Shown here one piece after another: positions 27,201-36,414 of a DNA stretch of 64,000 bases. This DNA comes from Roseobacter sp. (GTDB lineage: Bacteria > Pseudomonadota > Alphaproteobacteria > Rhodobacterales > Rhodobacteraceae): assembly GCA_024636495.1 (NCBI GenBank), contig JAGXGZ010000053.1, forward strand, positions 31,009-95,008. Direction: 5' to 3'. The notes beneath the pieces were generated by a model, which saw only the letters and a list, made by a program, of their open reading frames with translations, ran no database searches and was not told the origin of the DNA. Position 1 is the stretch's first letter; each line of letters begins with the position of its first letter. The position numbers were made by a program, and so were the translations under genes.

Positions 27201-29846
27201 GTGAGCGACGAAAAAATCACGCCAATGATGGTTCAGTATCTTGAACTCAAAGCGCAGTATGCCGACGCTCTGCTATTCTACCGCATGGGCGATTTCTACG
27301 AGATGTTTTTTGACGACGCCGTCGCGGCCGCCGAAGCGTTGGATATCGCGCTTACCAAACGCGGCAAACATGGTGGCGAAGACATCGCGATGTGCGGCGT
27401 TCCCGTGCATGCCGCCGAAGGATATTTACTAACGCTGATCCGCAAGGGGTTCCGCGTTGCCGTCTGCGAACAAATGGAAAGCCCCGCCGAGGCGAAAAAG
27501 CGCGGCTACAAGTCGATCGTCAAGCGCGATGTAGTGCGACTTGTCACGCCGGGCACATTGACCGAAGAATCCCTTCTCGAGGCGCGCCGCCACAATTATC
27601 TTGCCGCTTTTGCCGAGGTGCGCGACGAACATGCGCTGGCCTGGGTGGATATCTCTACTGGTGCGTTTCACGTGATGCCTTTGACGCTGACACGGCTAGG
27701 GCCGGAATTGGCGCGGCTTTCCCCTTCTGAATTGATAGTATCCGAGGCAAAAGAAGATGAATTGCGCTCTTTAGTCTCTGATTTTGACCTTTCGATGACC
27801 CCAATGGCGCGATCCGCCTTTGACAGTACCAGCGCCGAAAAAAGTATCTGCGATCTGTTTAAAATTGGTTCGCTCGACGCTTTCGGGAGCTTTGGCCGTG
27901 CCGAGGTGTCTGCGATGGGCGCGATCATCGACTATCTTGAGATTACTCAAAAAGGGAAACTTCCGCTTCTTCGACCGCCCCAAAAAGAGACCGAAGCCCG
28001 GACCGTTCAAATTGACGCGGCTACCCGCCGCAACCTTGAACTGACACACGCCCTGTCCGGCGGGCGGGCTGGCACCTTGCTTTCTGTCATGGACAAGACC
28101 GTAACCGCAGGGGGCGGCCGGTTGCTTGAACGCCGGATTTCATCACCTTCACGCGTGTTAGAGATGATTCATGCGCGCCTTGATGCGATCAGCTTTACCC
28201 ATGACAACACCAGACTGCGCGAGGATCTGCGCCAGCACTTGCGCAACGTACCCGATCTTGATCGCGCATTATCGCGCTTGTCACTTGATCGCGGCGGTCC
28301 ACGTGATCTGACCGCGATCCGCAACGGCCTTATTGAAGCCGGTCAACTGGCCGACAAAACCGATAGCCTGGACATGCCAGATCTGTTGACCCAGGCAGTG
28401 AAAGGTCTGCGCGGGCATGACGATCTGATTGATCTGCTGGATCAGGCGCTCGTCGCCGAACCCCCGCTCCTTGCGCGGGACGGTGGATTTATCGCGCAAG
28501 GCTATGATGAAGAACTGGACGAAGTCCGCACCCTGCGGGACGAAGGGCGCAGTGTTATCGCGCAGATGCAGCAGAAATTCGTCTCTGATACTGGGATTTC
28601 CGCGCTAAAGATCAAACACAACAACGTCTTGGGATACTTCATCGAAGTAACATCAACCCACGCGGAAAAGATGCTATCGCCGCCTTTGTCCGAAACCTTC
28701 ATTCACCGTCAGACAACTGCCAATCAGGTCCGATTTACGACAGTCGAACTGTCGGAGATGGAAACCAAGATTCTCAATGCAGGCAATCATGCACTTGAGA
28801 TCGAAAAGCGGCTCTACGAGGCACTTAAGGCCGCGATTTTGCAGCAATCCGGGCCCATCGGTGTCGCGTCTGCGGGTCTGGCCGAGATCGATCTGGCTAC
28901 GGCTCTTGCTGAAATTGCGCAAACCGAAAATTGGGTAAAACCCCGCGTTGACAACTCTCGGGCGTTTGACATTCAGGGCGGCCGACATCCTGTCGTTGAA
29001 CGCGCCCTTGCCCAACAATCAGGTGCTGCCTTTATCGCAAACGATTGCGCACTTTCTGCAGATGGCGAAAGTGCGCATATCTGGCTGCTTACCGGTCCGA
29101 ACATGGCAGGCAAATCGACCTTTTTGCGACAAAATGCGTTGATCGCTTTGATGGCTCAAATGGGCAGTTTTGTGCCTGCGTCTGACGCACATATTGGCCT
29201 GATCAGCCAGATCTTCAGCCGGGTTGGCGCGTCTGATGATCTGGCACGAGGGCGATCAACTTTTATGGTTGAGATGGTCGAAACTGCGGCGATCCTTAAC
29301 CAAGCCGATGATCGCGCCCTGGTCATTTTGGACGAGATCGGGCGCGGCACAGCGACATATGATGGTTTGTCCATCGCGTGGGCCACCCTTGAGCATTTGC
29401 ATGATGTGAACCGTTCGCGCGCCCTGTTTGCCACGCATTACCACGAAATGACCGCGCTTTCCAACAAACTGGACGGGGTCGAAAACGCGACTGTCACCGT
29501 CAAGGAATGGGAGGGCGAGGTGATCTTTCTCCACGAGGTCAAGAAAGGCGCGGCAGACAGATCTTACGGCGTTCAGGTAGCGCAGCTTGCCGGGCTTCCG
29601 CCTTCCGTGATCGCCCGCGCTCGAGTGGTGCTTGAGGCGCTCGAGAAAGGCGAACGCGAAGGCGGCGCAACCCAAAAGACACTGATCGACGATCTGCCCC
29701 TTTTCGCCATGACGCCTTCTCCACCTCCACAACCTGTGAAAGCTTCAAAAGTCGAAAGCGCGCTGGCAGATATTATACCTGACGAGCTAACCCCGCGCGA
29801 AGCTCTTGATCTGCTCTATAAATTGAAAGAGGCGGCCAAAAACTGA
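27201..29846 (+). CDS. mutS: DNA mismatch repair protein MutS
   Basis: An 881-residue mismatch-recognition ATPase. The mismatch-binding motif is visible as ALLFYRMGDFYEMFFDDA (GxFYE with Phe and Glu). The ATPase part has Walker A LLTGPNMAGKSTFLRQ, DLARGRSTFMVEM, ILDEIGRGTATYDGLSIAW and ATHYHEM. The start is a GTG at 27201 with a G-rich stretch upstream (MSDEKITPMMVQYLELK). Length is normal for the family. The stop lies about 60 bases from the grpE stop, so the two genes converge. Confidence 0.97.
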   Translation: MSDEKITPMMVQYLELKAQYADALLFYRMGDFYEMFFDDAVAAAEALDIALTKRGKHGGEDIAMCGVPVHAAEGYLLTLIRKGFRVAVCEQMESPAEAKKRGYKSIVKRDVVRLVTPGTLTEESLLEARRHNYLAAFAEVRDEHALAWVDISTGAFHVMPLTLTRLGPELARLSPSELIVSEAKEDELRSLVSDFDLSMTPMARSAFDSTSAEKSICDLFKIGSLDAFGSFGRAEVSAMGAIIDYLEITQKGKLPLLRPPQKETEARTVQIDAATRRNLELTHALSGGRAGTLLSVMDKTVTAGGGRLLERRISSPSRVLEMIHARLDAISFTHDNTRLREDLRQHLRNVPDLDRALSRLSLDRGGPRDLTAIRNGLIEAGQLADKTDSLDMPDLLTQAVKGLRGHDDLIDLLDQALVAEPPLLARDGGFIAQGYDEELDEVRTLRDEGRSVIAQMQQKFVSDTGISALKIKHNNVLGYFIEVTSTHAEKMLSPPLSETFIHRQTTANQVRFTTVELSEMETKILNAGNHALEIEKRLYEALKAAILQQSGPIGVASAGLAEIDLATALAEIAQTENWVKPRVDNSRAFDIQGGRHPVVERALAQQSGAAFIANDCALSADGESAHIWLLTGPNMAGKSTFLRQNALIALMAQMGSFVPASDAHIGLISQIFSRVGASDDLARGRSTFMVEMVETAAILNQADDRALVILDEIGRGTATYDGLSIAWATLEHLHDVNRSRALFATHYHEMTALSNKLDGVENATVTVKEWEGEVIFLHEVKKGAADRSYGVQVAQLAGLPPSVIARARVVLEALEKGEREGGATQKTLIDDLPLFAMTPSPPPQPVKASKVESALADIIPDELTPREALDLLYKLKEAAKN

Positions 29847-29908
29847 CCGCCTCCCCTCATTCCAAATGGAATTAAATCCTCCCCGAAGGGTCGGCTTAAA
29901 CCAAGCGC

Positions 29909-30472
29909 TTAGCTTGCTGGCATGGACGAAACGCCCACCTGTGCCGGACGCAACAAACGGTCATGAAGCATGAAACCCTCTGCGGCAACCTGTATGATTT
30001 CACCGGCTTTGGTTCCGGGCACGGGTGCCTCGAACATCGCTTGGTGATGCTGCGGGTCGAATTTATCGCCCACTTCAGGTGCGATGACCTCCATGCCGTG
30101 CTTTTTGAACACATTCAAAAGCTCGCGCATGGTCAAATCGATCCCTTCCAACAAGGGACCAGAGATCGAGCGCTGTTCTTCTGTCGCTGCTTCCAGCGCG
30201 CGCTTCATGTTGTCGTACACAGACAACATGTCACGGGCCAGTTTCGATCCCCCGTAGTTCTCTGCCTCGCGGCGATCTTTATCCGACCGCTTGCGCGCAT
30301 TTTCTGCATCAGCAAGCGCGCGCATGAAACGGTCTTTTAACAGATCACGCTCTGCGCGCAGTTGATCCAGTTCAAGCGCTTCATCGTCAATCTCTTCCAT
30401 CTCATCCGCATAGGCTTCTGCCTCTGCATCATCGATGTCGTCCAAAAATTCGTTGTCTCTCGGCTCTGCCAT
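29909..30472 (-). CDS. grpE: GrpE nucleotide exchange factor
   Basis: A 187-residue cochaperone that drives ADP release from DnaK. The acidic N-terminal tail and long coiled coil (LRAERDLLKDRFMRALADAENARKRSDKDR) are followed by the beta domain with the GxKFDPQHHQAMFE and PGTKAGEIIQVAAEGFMLHDRLLRPAQVGV motifs. It lies nine bases downstream of hrcA, giving the usual alphaproteobacterial hrcA-grpE heat-shock operon. Confidence 0.96.
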   Translation of the reverse strand: MAEPRDNEFLDDIDDAEAEAYADEMEEIDDEALELDQLRAERDLLKDRFMRALADAENARKRSDKDRREAENYGGSKLARDMLSVYDNMKRALEAATEEQRSISGPLLEGIDLTMRELLNVFKKHGMEVIAPEVGDKFDPQHHQAMFEAPVPGTKAGEIIQVAAEGFMLHDRLLRPAQVGVSSMPAS

Positions 30473-30481
30473 ATTCCACCT

Positions 30482-31546
30482 CTAGCTGCGGTTGGAGATA
30501 AGTTTCCCAACCAGCTGCGCCGTGTAATTCACAATCGGCACGATACGTCCATAGTTCAGGCGTGTGGGGCCAATCACACCGACGGCACCAATCACCTTAC
30601 GATCAGCGTTCATATAAGGGGAAACCACCAGAGAGGAACCCGAAAGTGAAAAAAGTTTGTTCTCAGAGCCGATAAAAATGCGAACACCGTCTCCGCCGTC
30701 GGCAAGTTCCAGAAATTCAGCGATATCCCGCTTGCGCTCCAAGTCGTCAAACAGCTGTCGGATCAGCTCCACATTCTCGGCCTCGCCTTCGGCATTGATC
30801 AAATTTGACCGTCCGCGCACAATCAACCGCTCAGGATGTTCGCCGTCACCCTGCCACAAGGCCAGCCCGCTTTCGACCAGTTGCTGCGCAAGAATATCAA
30901 TTTGCTGCCGACGCTGGTTAATCTCGCTGGTGATCGTGCGCTGCAGTTCGGAAATTGTTTTGCCTTCTACCAATGAATTAAGAAAATTCGCAGCCTCGCG
31001 CATGCTGCTTGGTGTCTGCCCCGGCGGTGGTGTGAACAAACGGTTTTCCACATGGCCATCCGAAAAAACCAGGACGACCAAGGCTCTGTCCTGCGAGAGA
31101 GAGACGAATTCGATATGTTTGATCGGGGCTTCATGCTTGGGCGTCAACACCAGCGATGCACCTTGCGTCACACCTGATAATGCCGATCCGACACGATCAA
31201 GAATCCCGCCAACGTCTGCGCCGTTATCGCCCATCGTCGCGTCGATCTTTTCGCGGTCGATGTCTGTCGGATCACCGATTTCGATCATCCCGTCGACAAA
31301 CATGCGCAACCCCAATTGCGTCGGGATGCGTCCCGCACTGACATGGGGGCTGCCGAGCAAGCCCATATATTCAAGGTCTTGCATAACATTCCGGATTGTC
31401 GCGGCACTAACTTTTTCGCTGAAATCCCGCGTAAGCGTGCGCGATCCCACAGGATCACCATTCGCAAGATAGCCTTCGACCACGCGGCGAAACACTTCGC
31501 GCGAACGGTTATTCATCTCGTCCAGTACTGTTGGCGTTTTTTCCAT
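30482..31546 (-). CDS. hrcA: HrcA heat-shock repressor
   Basis: A 354-residue repressor that normally binds CIRCE elements in front of groESL and similar operons. The winged-helix domain is at the N-terminus ([51 protein letters not shown]). The dimerization and regulatory part ends with [27 protein letters not shown]. No CIRCE element (TTAGCACTC-N9-GAGTGCTAA) was found upstream, so autoregulation through that site is not supported here. It is divergent from rph. Confidence 0.96.
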   Translation of the reverse strand: MEKTPTVLDEMNNRSREVFRRVVEGYLANGDPVGSRTLTRDFSEKVSAATIRNVMQDLEYMGLLGSPHVSAGRIPTQLGLRMFVDGMIEIGDPTDIDREKIDATMGDNGADVGGILDRVGSALSGVTQGASLVLTPKHEAPIKHIEFVSLSQDRALVVLVFSDGHVENRLFTPPPGQTPSSMREAANFLNSLVEGKTISELQRTITSEINQRRQQIDILAQQLVESGLALWQGDGEHPERLIVRGRSNLINAEGEAENVELIRQLFDDLERKRDIAEFLELADGGDGVRIFIGSENKLFSLSGSSLVVSPYMNADRKVIGAVGVIGPTRLNYGRIVPIVNYTAQLVGKLISNRS

Positions 31547-31612
31547 GGTCCCCTAATAAAGGCCCCCAAGCGGCAAACGTCAATCGGGGTTGCATCAAGC
31601 CTGCGTGCAGAG

Positions 31613-31621
31613 TTATCCACA
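31613..31621 (+). promoter_or_regulatory. Isolated perfect DnaA box between hrcA and rph
   Basis: TTATCCACA matches the strong DnaA box exactly. It sits 25 bases upstream of the rph start and 66 bases from the hrcA start, about 10 kb from oriC. It could titrate DnaA or regulate the divergent promoters; a chance match is possible. Confidence 0.45.
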
Positions 31622-31645
31622 TGGCAACTCATAAAGGATAAAACG

Positions 31646-32359
31646 ATGCGCCCCTCAGGACGAAATCTCGATGAAATGCGTGCTGTTTCTGTTGAAACAG
31701 GCTTTACCAAACACGCCGAAGGGTCGGCGCTGATCAAGATGGGCGACACACATGTTTTGTGTACCGCCACCATCGAAGATCGCGTTCCACCGTTTATCAA
31801 AGGGTCCGGCCTTGGATGGGTCACAGCCGAATATGGCATGTTGCCCCGCGCCACGAATACCCGCATGCGCCGCGAGGCCGCGATGGGCAAGCAAGGCGGG
31901 CGTACCGTTGAAATCCAACGCCTGATTGGCCGTGCCCTGCGCGCTGGCGTAGACCGCAGCGCACTTGGCGAACGCCAGATTACCATCGATTGCGATGTCT
32001 TGCAGGCGGATGGCGGCACGCGGTGTGCCTCGATCACCGGAGGCTGGATCGCATTGCGTCTTGCCGTTAACAAACTGATGAAAGCTGGCGATGTCGTGAA
32101 TGATCCGTTGGTCGATCCGGTCGCAGCGATCAGCTGTGGCATCTATGCGGGCCAGCCCGTGCTTGATCTCGACTACCCCGAGGATTCGGAGGCCGGCGTA
32201 GACGGCAACTTTATCATGACCGGCACGGGGCGGCTGATCGAGATTCAAATGAGCGCAGAAGGGTCCACCTATTCGCGCGACCAGATGAACCAATTGATGG
32301 ACCTTGCCGAAAAAGGCGTGTCCAAGCTGGTCGAAATTCAAAAGGCCGCATCTGCATGA
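31646..32359 (+). CDS. rph: Ribonuclease PH
   Basis: A 237-residue phosphorolytic 3'-5' exoribonuclease that trims tRNA 3' ends. The N-terminus [20 protein letters not shown] and the conserved [18 protein letters not shown] stretch, the phosphate-binding [20 protein letters not shown] and the [20 protein letters not shown] motif are all present. AAAGGA precedes the ATG at 31646. Its stop overlaps the rdgB start as ATGA. Confidence 0.97.
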   Translation: MRPSGRNLDEMRAVSVETGFTKHAEGSALIKMGDTHVLCTATIEDRVPPFIKGSGLGWVTAEYGMLPRATNTRMRREAAMGKQGGRTVEIQRLIGRALRAGVDRSALGERQITIDCDVLQADGGTRCASITGGWIALRLAVNKLMKAGDVVNDPLVDPVAAISCGIYAGQPVLDLDYPEDSEAGVDGNFIMTGTGRLIEIQMSAEGSTYSRDQMNQLMDLAEKGVSKLVEIQKAASA

Positions 32360-32967
32360 CACGGAAATTTACCGGCGATCAAATCCTGATCGCCACCCAC
32401 AACGCAGGCAAGCTTGAGGAAATGACCGAACTCTTCGCGCCGTTCGGCGTGCGCGTTGTGGGTGCTGCCAAGATGAAGCTGGCTGAACCCGAAGAGACAG
32501 AGACGACATTTATCGGTAACGCCCGGATCAAAGCGGTCGCAGCGGTCAAAGCAACCGGCCTGCCCGCTTTGGCCGATGATTCAGGGATCGAAGTTGACGC
32601 GCTGGACGGTGCCCCCGGTGTCTATACCGCGGATTGGTCAGAGACACCGAATGGACGCGACTTTGTCATGGCAATGACCAAGACGCATAACCTGCTTGAA
32701 GAAAAGAATGCGCCCCATCCACGGCACGCCCGTTTTTGTGCGACGTTGGTCTTGGCCTGGCCCGACGGGCACGAAGAGATCTTTGAAGGAACGGTGAATG
32801 GCACGCTGGTCTGGCCAATGCGCGGGACAGTTGGTCATGGCTATGATCCGATGTTTCAACCCGATGGCTACAGCCAGACATTTGCGGAAATGTCCCATGA
32901 CGAAAAGAACAAGATCAGCCACCGTGCGGATGCGTTCGCCAAATTGACGTCAGCCTGTTTTGACTGA
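32356..32967 (+). CDS. rdgB: dITP/XTP pyrophosphatase (RdgB/HAM1)
   Basis: A 203-residue housecleaning NTPase that removes non-canonical purine nucleotides. [12 protein letters not shown] at the N-terminus, [27 protein letters not shown] in the middle and [32 protein letters not shown] near the end match the family. It overlaps rph by four bases and hemW by eight, so the three are an operon. Confidence 0.96.
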   Translation: MTRKFTGDQILIATHNAGKLEEMTELFAPFGVRVVGAAKMKLAEPEETETTFIGNARIKAVAAVKATGLPALADDSGIEVDALDGAPGVYTADWSETPNGRDFVMAMTKTHNLLEEKNAPHPRHARFCATLVLAWPDGHEEIFEGTVNGTLVWPMRGTVGHGYDPMFQPDGYSQTFAEMSHDEKNKISHRADAFAKLTSACFD

Positions 32968-34117
32968 AGACTGGCGTCAGGGCGGGTTCGGGCTTTATAT
33001 CCACTGGCCCTTTTGCGAGGCCAAGTGCCCTTATTGTGACTTTAACAGTCATGTTAGTCGCACAATTGACCAACGTGCCTGGCGCGACGCTTACCTGTCA
33101 GAACTGGAACGTAGCGCAGCAGAAACCAAAGGGCGCGTTCTGAACGCCGTTTTCTTTGGCGGCGGCACTCCAAGCCTGATGGACCCCGAAATTGTTGCCG
33201 ATGTGATCGCCGCCATTTACCGTCTGTGGCCTGTCGCCAATGATCTTGAAATCACACTTGAAGCAAACCCCGGATCGGTCGAGGCCGGTCGTTTTCAAGG
33301 GTTCAGGGATGCGGGCATAAATCGTGTCTCAATGGGTATTCAGGCTCTGAATGATGCCGACTTGAAACGCCTTGGACGCATCCACAACACGACCGAAGCA
33401 TTGGCCGCATTCGATATTGCACGCTCTACTTTCGAGCGGGTCAGCTTTGACCTTATTTACGGCAGGCAAGACCAGACACTTGAGAACTGGCAGCATGAGC
33501 TGAAACAGGCCCTATCGCTAGCGATAGATCATATTTCTTTGTATCAGCTGACCATCGAACAGGGGACGGCCTTTGGCGACCGCTATGCCGTTGGAAAGCT
33601 GCGCGGTCTGCCCAGCGATGATCTGGGTGCCGATATGTACAGCGCAACGCAAGAAATTTGCGACCAGATGGGGATGCCATCCTACGAAGTATCAAACCAT
33701 GCCCGCGACAGCGCGCAGTCCCGGCACAACCTGATCTATTGGCGCTATGGTGATTATCTGGGCATCGGCCCCGGCGCGCATGGCCGCCTGACACAGAATG
33801 GCAACCGCTTTGCAACGGAATGCTTTAGCAACCCGCAGCGCTGGCTTGATACTGCGCAGAACGGCAAAACAGAAAAGCCGCGCGAGCAGCTTGCCAGATC
33901 TGACCAAGCCAGTGAATTTCTAATGATGGGATTGCGGTTGAAGGAAGGTGTTAACCTTGATCGCTACACCGCTTTAGCTGGATCACCTCTTCCAGTCAGC
34001 AAGGTTACCCGGATGCAGGACATCGGAATGGTCTTGCTGACCGGAAATCGACTGACCGTCACGAACCAAGGATTTATGGTTCTTAACGCGATCCTGGCCG
34101 AGCTTTTATCCGACTAG
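32960..34117 (+). CDS. hemW: HemW, radical-SAM heme chaperone (HemN-like)
   Basis: A 385-residue radical-SAM protein. The cluster motif CEAKCPYC (CxxxCxxC) follows the N-terminal [31 protein letters not shown] and [12 protein letters not shown] are also conserved. HemW lacks coproporphyrinogen oxidase activity and is thought to deliver heme. Translation would begin at TTG 32960, within the rdgB end, because no ATG gives the conserved N-terminus. Its stop overlaps the convergent parB stop by four bases. Confidence 0.93.
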   Translation: MTEDWRQGGFGLYIHWPFCEAKCPYCDFNSHVSRTIDQRAWRDAYLSELERSAAETKGRVLNAVFFGGGTPSLMDPEIVADVIAAIYRLWPVANDLEITLEANPGSVEAGRFQGFRDAGINRVSMGIQALNDADLKRLGRIHNTTEALAAFDIARSTFERVSFDLIYGRQDQTLENWQHELKQALSLAIDHISLYQLTIEQGTAFGDRYAVGKLRGLPSDDLGADMYSATQEICDQMGMPSYEVSNHARDSAQSRHNLIYWRYGDYLGIGPGAHGRLTQNGNRFATECFSNPQRWLDTAQNGKTEKPREQLARSDQASEFLMMGLRLKEGVNLDRYTALAGSPLPVSKVTRMQDIGMVLLTGNRLTVTNQGFMVLNAILAELLSD

Positions 34118-35001
34118 CTGACAGACAACAGCCGGCAAAGTTCGTCCAGTTCTTCCATCGTCGTATAGCTTAGAACCATCTGACCCGCCTCTTGCCCCGG
34201 TTTGTGGTTCAGCGTCACCTTCATCCCCAGACTGGCAGATAGATCACCCTCAAGCGCGCGCGTATCCGCATCTTTTTCCTCATGCGACTTCGCCGCCTTC
34301 CGAGGGGCGGCTTCTTTGTCGCTCGCTTGATCTTTTTTCACTAACGCTTCGGCCGCGCGCACAGACAGGCCACCTGCAATGATCTGCTTGGCCAGCCTTA
34401 CCGGGTCTTCAGCGGGCACCAACGTTCGAGCATGCCCGGCAGTCAGATCACCGGAACGCACCATTTCGAGTACGCTATCGGGAAGGTTCAGCAAGCGCAG
34501 CAGGTTCGCAATGTGGCTCCGGCTTTTGCCTAGCGCTTCTGCCATCTTCTCTTGGGTATGGCCAAACCGGTCCATCAACTGACGGTAGCCAGCAGCTTCT
34601 TCAATCGAGTTTAAATCAGCCCGTTGAATGTTTTCAATGATCGCGACCTCAAGAACCTCAACGTCCGTAAATTCACGAATAATCACCGGCAGTTCATGCA
34701 GTTTTGCCATCTGCGACGCGCGCCAACGGCGTTCACCTGCCACGATCTCGAACGATCCATCCTGCCTGCGCCTGACGATTAGCGGCTGGATAACACCCTT
34801 TTCGCGGATTGAGTTCGCGAGATCATTCAAATCTTCTGGATCAAACCTCTTGCGAGGCTGTTCTGGATTCGGAGAAATCTGTTCAATTGGAACATACTGC
34901 TCCGCCGATCCCTGCGCTGCCACGGTTTGCGTTTCAGCCACGTCAGCCATCAAAGCCGAAAGGCCACGCCCAAGTCCGCGCCGTTTTTCCTTATCTGCCA
35001 T
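34114..35001 (-). CDS. parB: Chromosome partitioning protein ParB
   Basis: A 295-residue CTP-dependent DNA clamp that loads at parS and spreads. The ParB/Srx domain has LIVRRRQDGSFEIVAGERRWRAS (with the GERRxRA CTP-binding motif), IIENIQRADLNSIEEA, then the helix-turn-helix QEKMAEALGKSRSHIANLLRLLNLP and a short C-terminal dimerization domain. Eleven bases separate it from parA upstream. Two perfect parS sites lie in the same cluster (36376 and 38266). Confidence 0.97.
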   Translation of the reverse strand: MADKEKRRGLGRGLSALMADVAETQTVAAQGSAEQYVPIEQISPNPEQPRKRFDPEDLNDLANSIREKGVIQPLIVRRRQDGSFEIVAGERRWRASQMAKLHELPVIIREFTDVEVLEVAIIENIQRADLNSIEEAAGYRQLMDRFGHTQEKMAEALGKSRSHIANLLRLLNLPDSVLEMVRSGDLTAGHARTLVPAEDPVRLAKQIIAGGLSVRAAEALVKKDQASDKEAAPRKAAKSHEEKDADTRALEGDLSASLGMKVTLNHKPGQEAGQMVLSYTTMEELDELCRLLSVS

Positions 35002-35012
35002 TTGTCCGCCCC

Positions 35013-35813
35013 TTATATCGCACTGTTCGCCAAAACTTCTTTTGCCAGATCCCGGTAGGCTTTGGCACCCTTGGATCCGGTGTCATAACTCAGGACGGGC
35101 ATCGAAAAACTGGGGGCCTCGCTGACCCGCACATTCCTAGGGATCACAGTCTTGTAAACCAGAGCGCCCAAATTCGCGCGCGCGTCCTGTTCAACCTGCT
35201 GAGACAGGTTATTGCGCTGGTCATACATTGTCAGCACCACCCCTTCGATCCTTAGATCCTTGTTCCCGCTTTGGCGGACCTCGCGGATTGTCAGCATAAG
35301 TTGCGAAAGCCCTTCAAGGGCAAAAAATTCGCTTTGAAGCGGGACAAGTACGGAATGTGCCGCGATCATCGCATTCACCGTCAAAAGGTTTAGGGACGGC
35401 GGGCAATCAATCAAGATATAGTCAAACGCATAGCTGTCCATTTGGGTCTGCCGCAGCGCGTCATGCAAAAGAAAACTGCGCTTTTCATTCGATATCAGCT
35501 CAAGATCGGCTGAGCTGAGATCGACCGTAGCTGGCACAATATGTAGACCTTTGGTTTCAGTCGTCAGAATGACTTTGTCCAAGGATATATCTTCGAGCAA
35601 AAGCTCGTATGTGGTGAACTCCCTGTCGTCAACATCTATACCAAGCCCGGTAGACGCATTCCCTTGGGGGTCAAGGTCAACAACCAAAACGCGCTGATCC
35701 AGCTCGACCAAAGCAGCAGCAAGGTTAATGGTGGTGGTGGTCTTGCCGACTCCGCCCTTTTGGTTGGCCACCGCAATAATCTTTGGCCCAGAGGGACGTG
35801 ACAGATCAGACAT
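35013..35813 (-). CDS. parA: Chromosome partitioning ATPase ParA
   Basis: A 266-residue ParA/Soj ATPase with deviant Walker A KGGVGKTTTTINLAAAL, DLDPQGNASTGLG, and IDCPPSLNLLTVNAMIAA. The ATG at 35813 ([18 protein letters not shown]) is preferred because an upstream reading covers the rsmG gene. It overlaps the rsmG 3' end by eight bases, giving the usual gidA-gidB-parA-parB order of bacterial origins. Confidence 0.97.
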   Translation of the reverse strand: MSDLSRPSGPKIIAVANQKGGVGKTTTTINLAAALVELDQRVLVVDLDPQGNASTGLGIDVDDREFTTYELLLEDISLDKVILTTETKGLHIVPATVDLSSADLELISNEKRSFLLHDALRQTQMDSYAFDYILIDCPPSLNLLTVNAMIAAHSVLVPLQSEFFALEGLSQLMLTIREVRQSGNKDLRIEGVVLTMYDQRNNLSQQVEQDARANLGALVYKTVIPRNVRVSEAPSFSMPVLSYDTGSKGAKAYRDLAKEVLANSAI

Positions 35814-36414
35814 GGGTGATTTCCTTGATTTTAAGAATGGCCGCCGATGGATTCGTGAGGCTGGGTATCGGTTCGCAGGTGTAATTCCAAATCGCTCTGG
35901 CGTCGATGTCTTCTGCTTTCCAGTTTTCACCCTTAGGGAAAAGAGCAACACCGTCTTTTTTAAGATGCTGATCCGCAAACCCAACAAGAGATGTAAGATC
36001 AGCAAGCGCCCGAGCGGATAAAATATCGGCGTTCAGGGCTTCAATCTGTTCGATCCGGGCGTTCAAAACTTGGCCTTTGACCCCCAACTCTCTTAAAGCT
36101 GTGCGCAGAAAAACGCATTTCCGCTGATCGCTTTCCACCATGGTAAATTCTGTATCGCGCCCATCCTGCTGCGACATCACCGCAAGCACAACGCCTGGAA
36201 ATCCACCACCGCTACCCAAATCGACCCAATGGTCACCCGATGGCGCGTGTTGATACAACTGGACAGAATCTTGAATGTGACGCTCCCATATGAAAGGAAC
36301 ACTGGGCTTTGAGATCAGATTGATCTTAACAGTCCATTTTTCTACAAGTTTTACGAATTGGGCGAGTTTTTGAGTTGTTTCACGTGAAACATTCCCGTCG
36401 GGCACCACACTCAC
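35806..36414 (-). CDS. rsmG: 16S rRNA (guanine-N7)-methyltransferase RsmG (GidB)
   Basis: A 202-residue methyltransferase that modifies G527 of 16S rRNA. The SAM loop [17 protein letters not shown] is intact, and [13 protein letters not shown] precedes it. The start is the GTG at 36414, overlapping the mnmG stop as GTGA. The first residues [20 protein letters not shown] include NVSRET, whose codons form a perfect parS site. Loss of this gene is known to give low-level streptomycin resistance in other bacteria. Confidence 0.95.
   Translation of the reverse strand: MSVVPDGNVSRETTQKLAQFVKLVEKWTVKINLISKPSVPFIWERHIQDSVQLYQHAPSGDHWVDLGSGGGFPGVVLAVMSQQDGRDTEFTMVESDQRKCVFLRTALRELGVKGQVLNARIEQIEALNADILSARALADLTSLVGFADQHLKKDGVALFPKGENWKAEDIDARAIWNYTCEPIPSLTNPSAAILKIKEITHV
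36376..36391. other. parS centromere site (inside rsmG)
   Basis: TGTTTCACGTGAAACA is the exact 16-bp bacterial parS palindrome. It lies in the first codons of rsmG, encoding the N-V-S-R-E-T stretch, about 5 kb from oriC. ParB, encoded 1.4 kb away, should nucleate here. Confidence 0.93.

Noticed and set aside
29829..29872. Hairpins GAGGCGG/CCGCCTC over the mutS stop and ATTCCA/TGGAAT beyond it
   Set aside because: Stems are short with no T-run, so calling a terminator between the convergent mutS and grpE genes is not justified.
31547..31645. CIRCE operator upstream of hrcA
   Set aside because: No TTAGCACTC-N9-GAGTGCTAA or close variant is present in the intergenic region.
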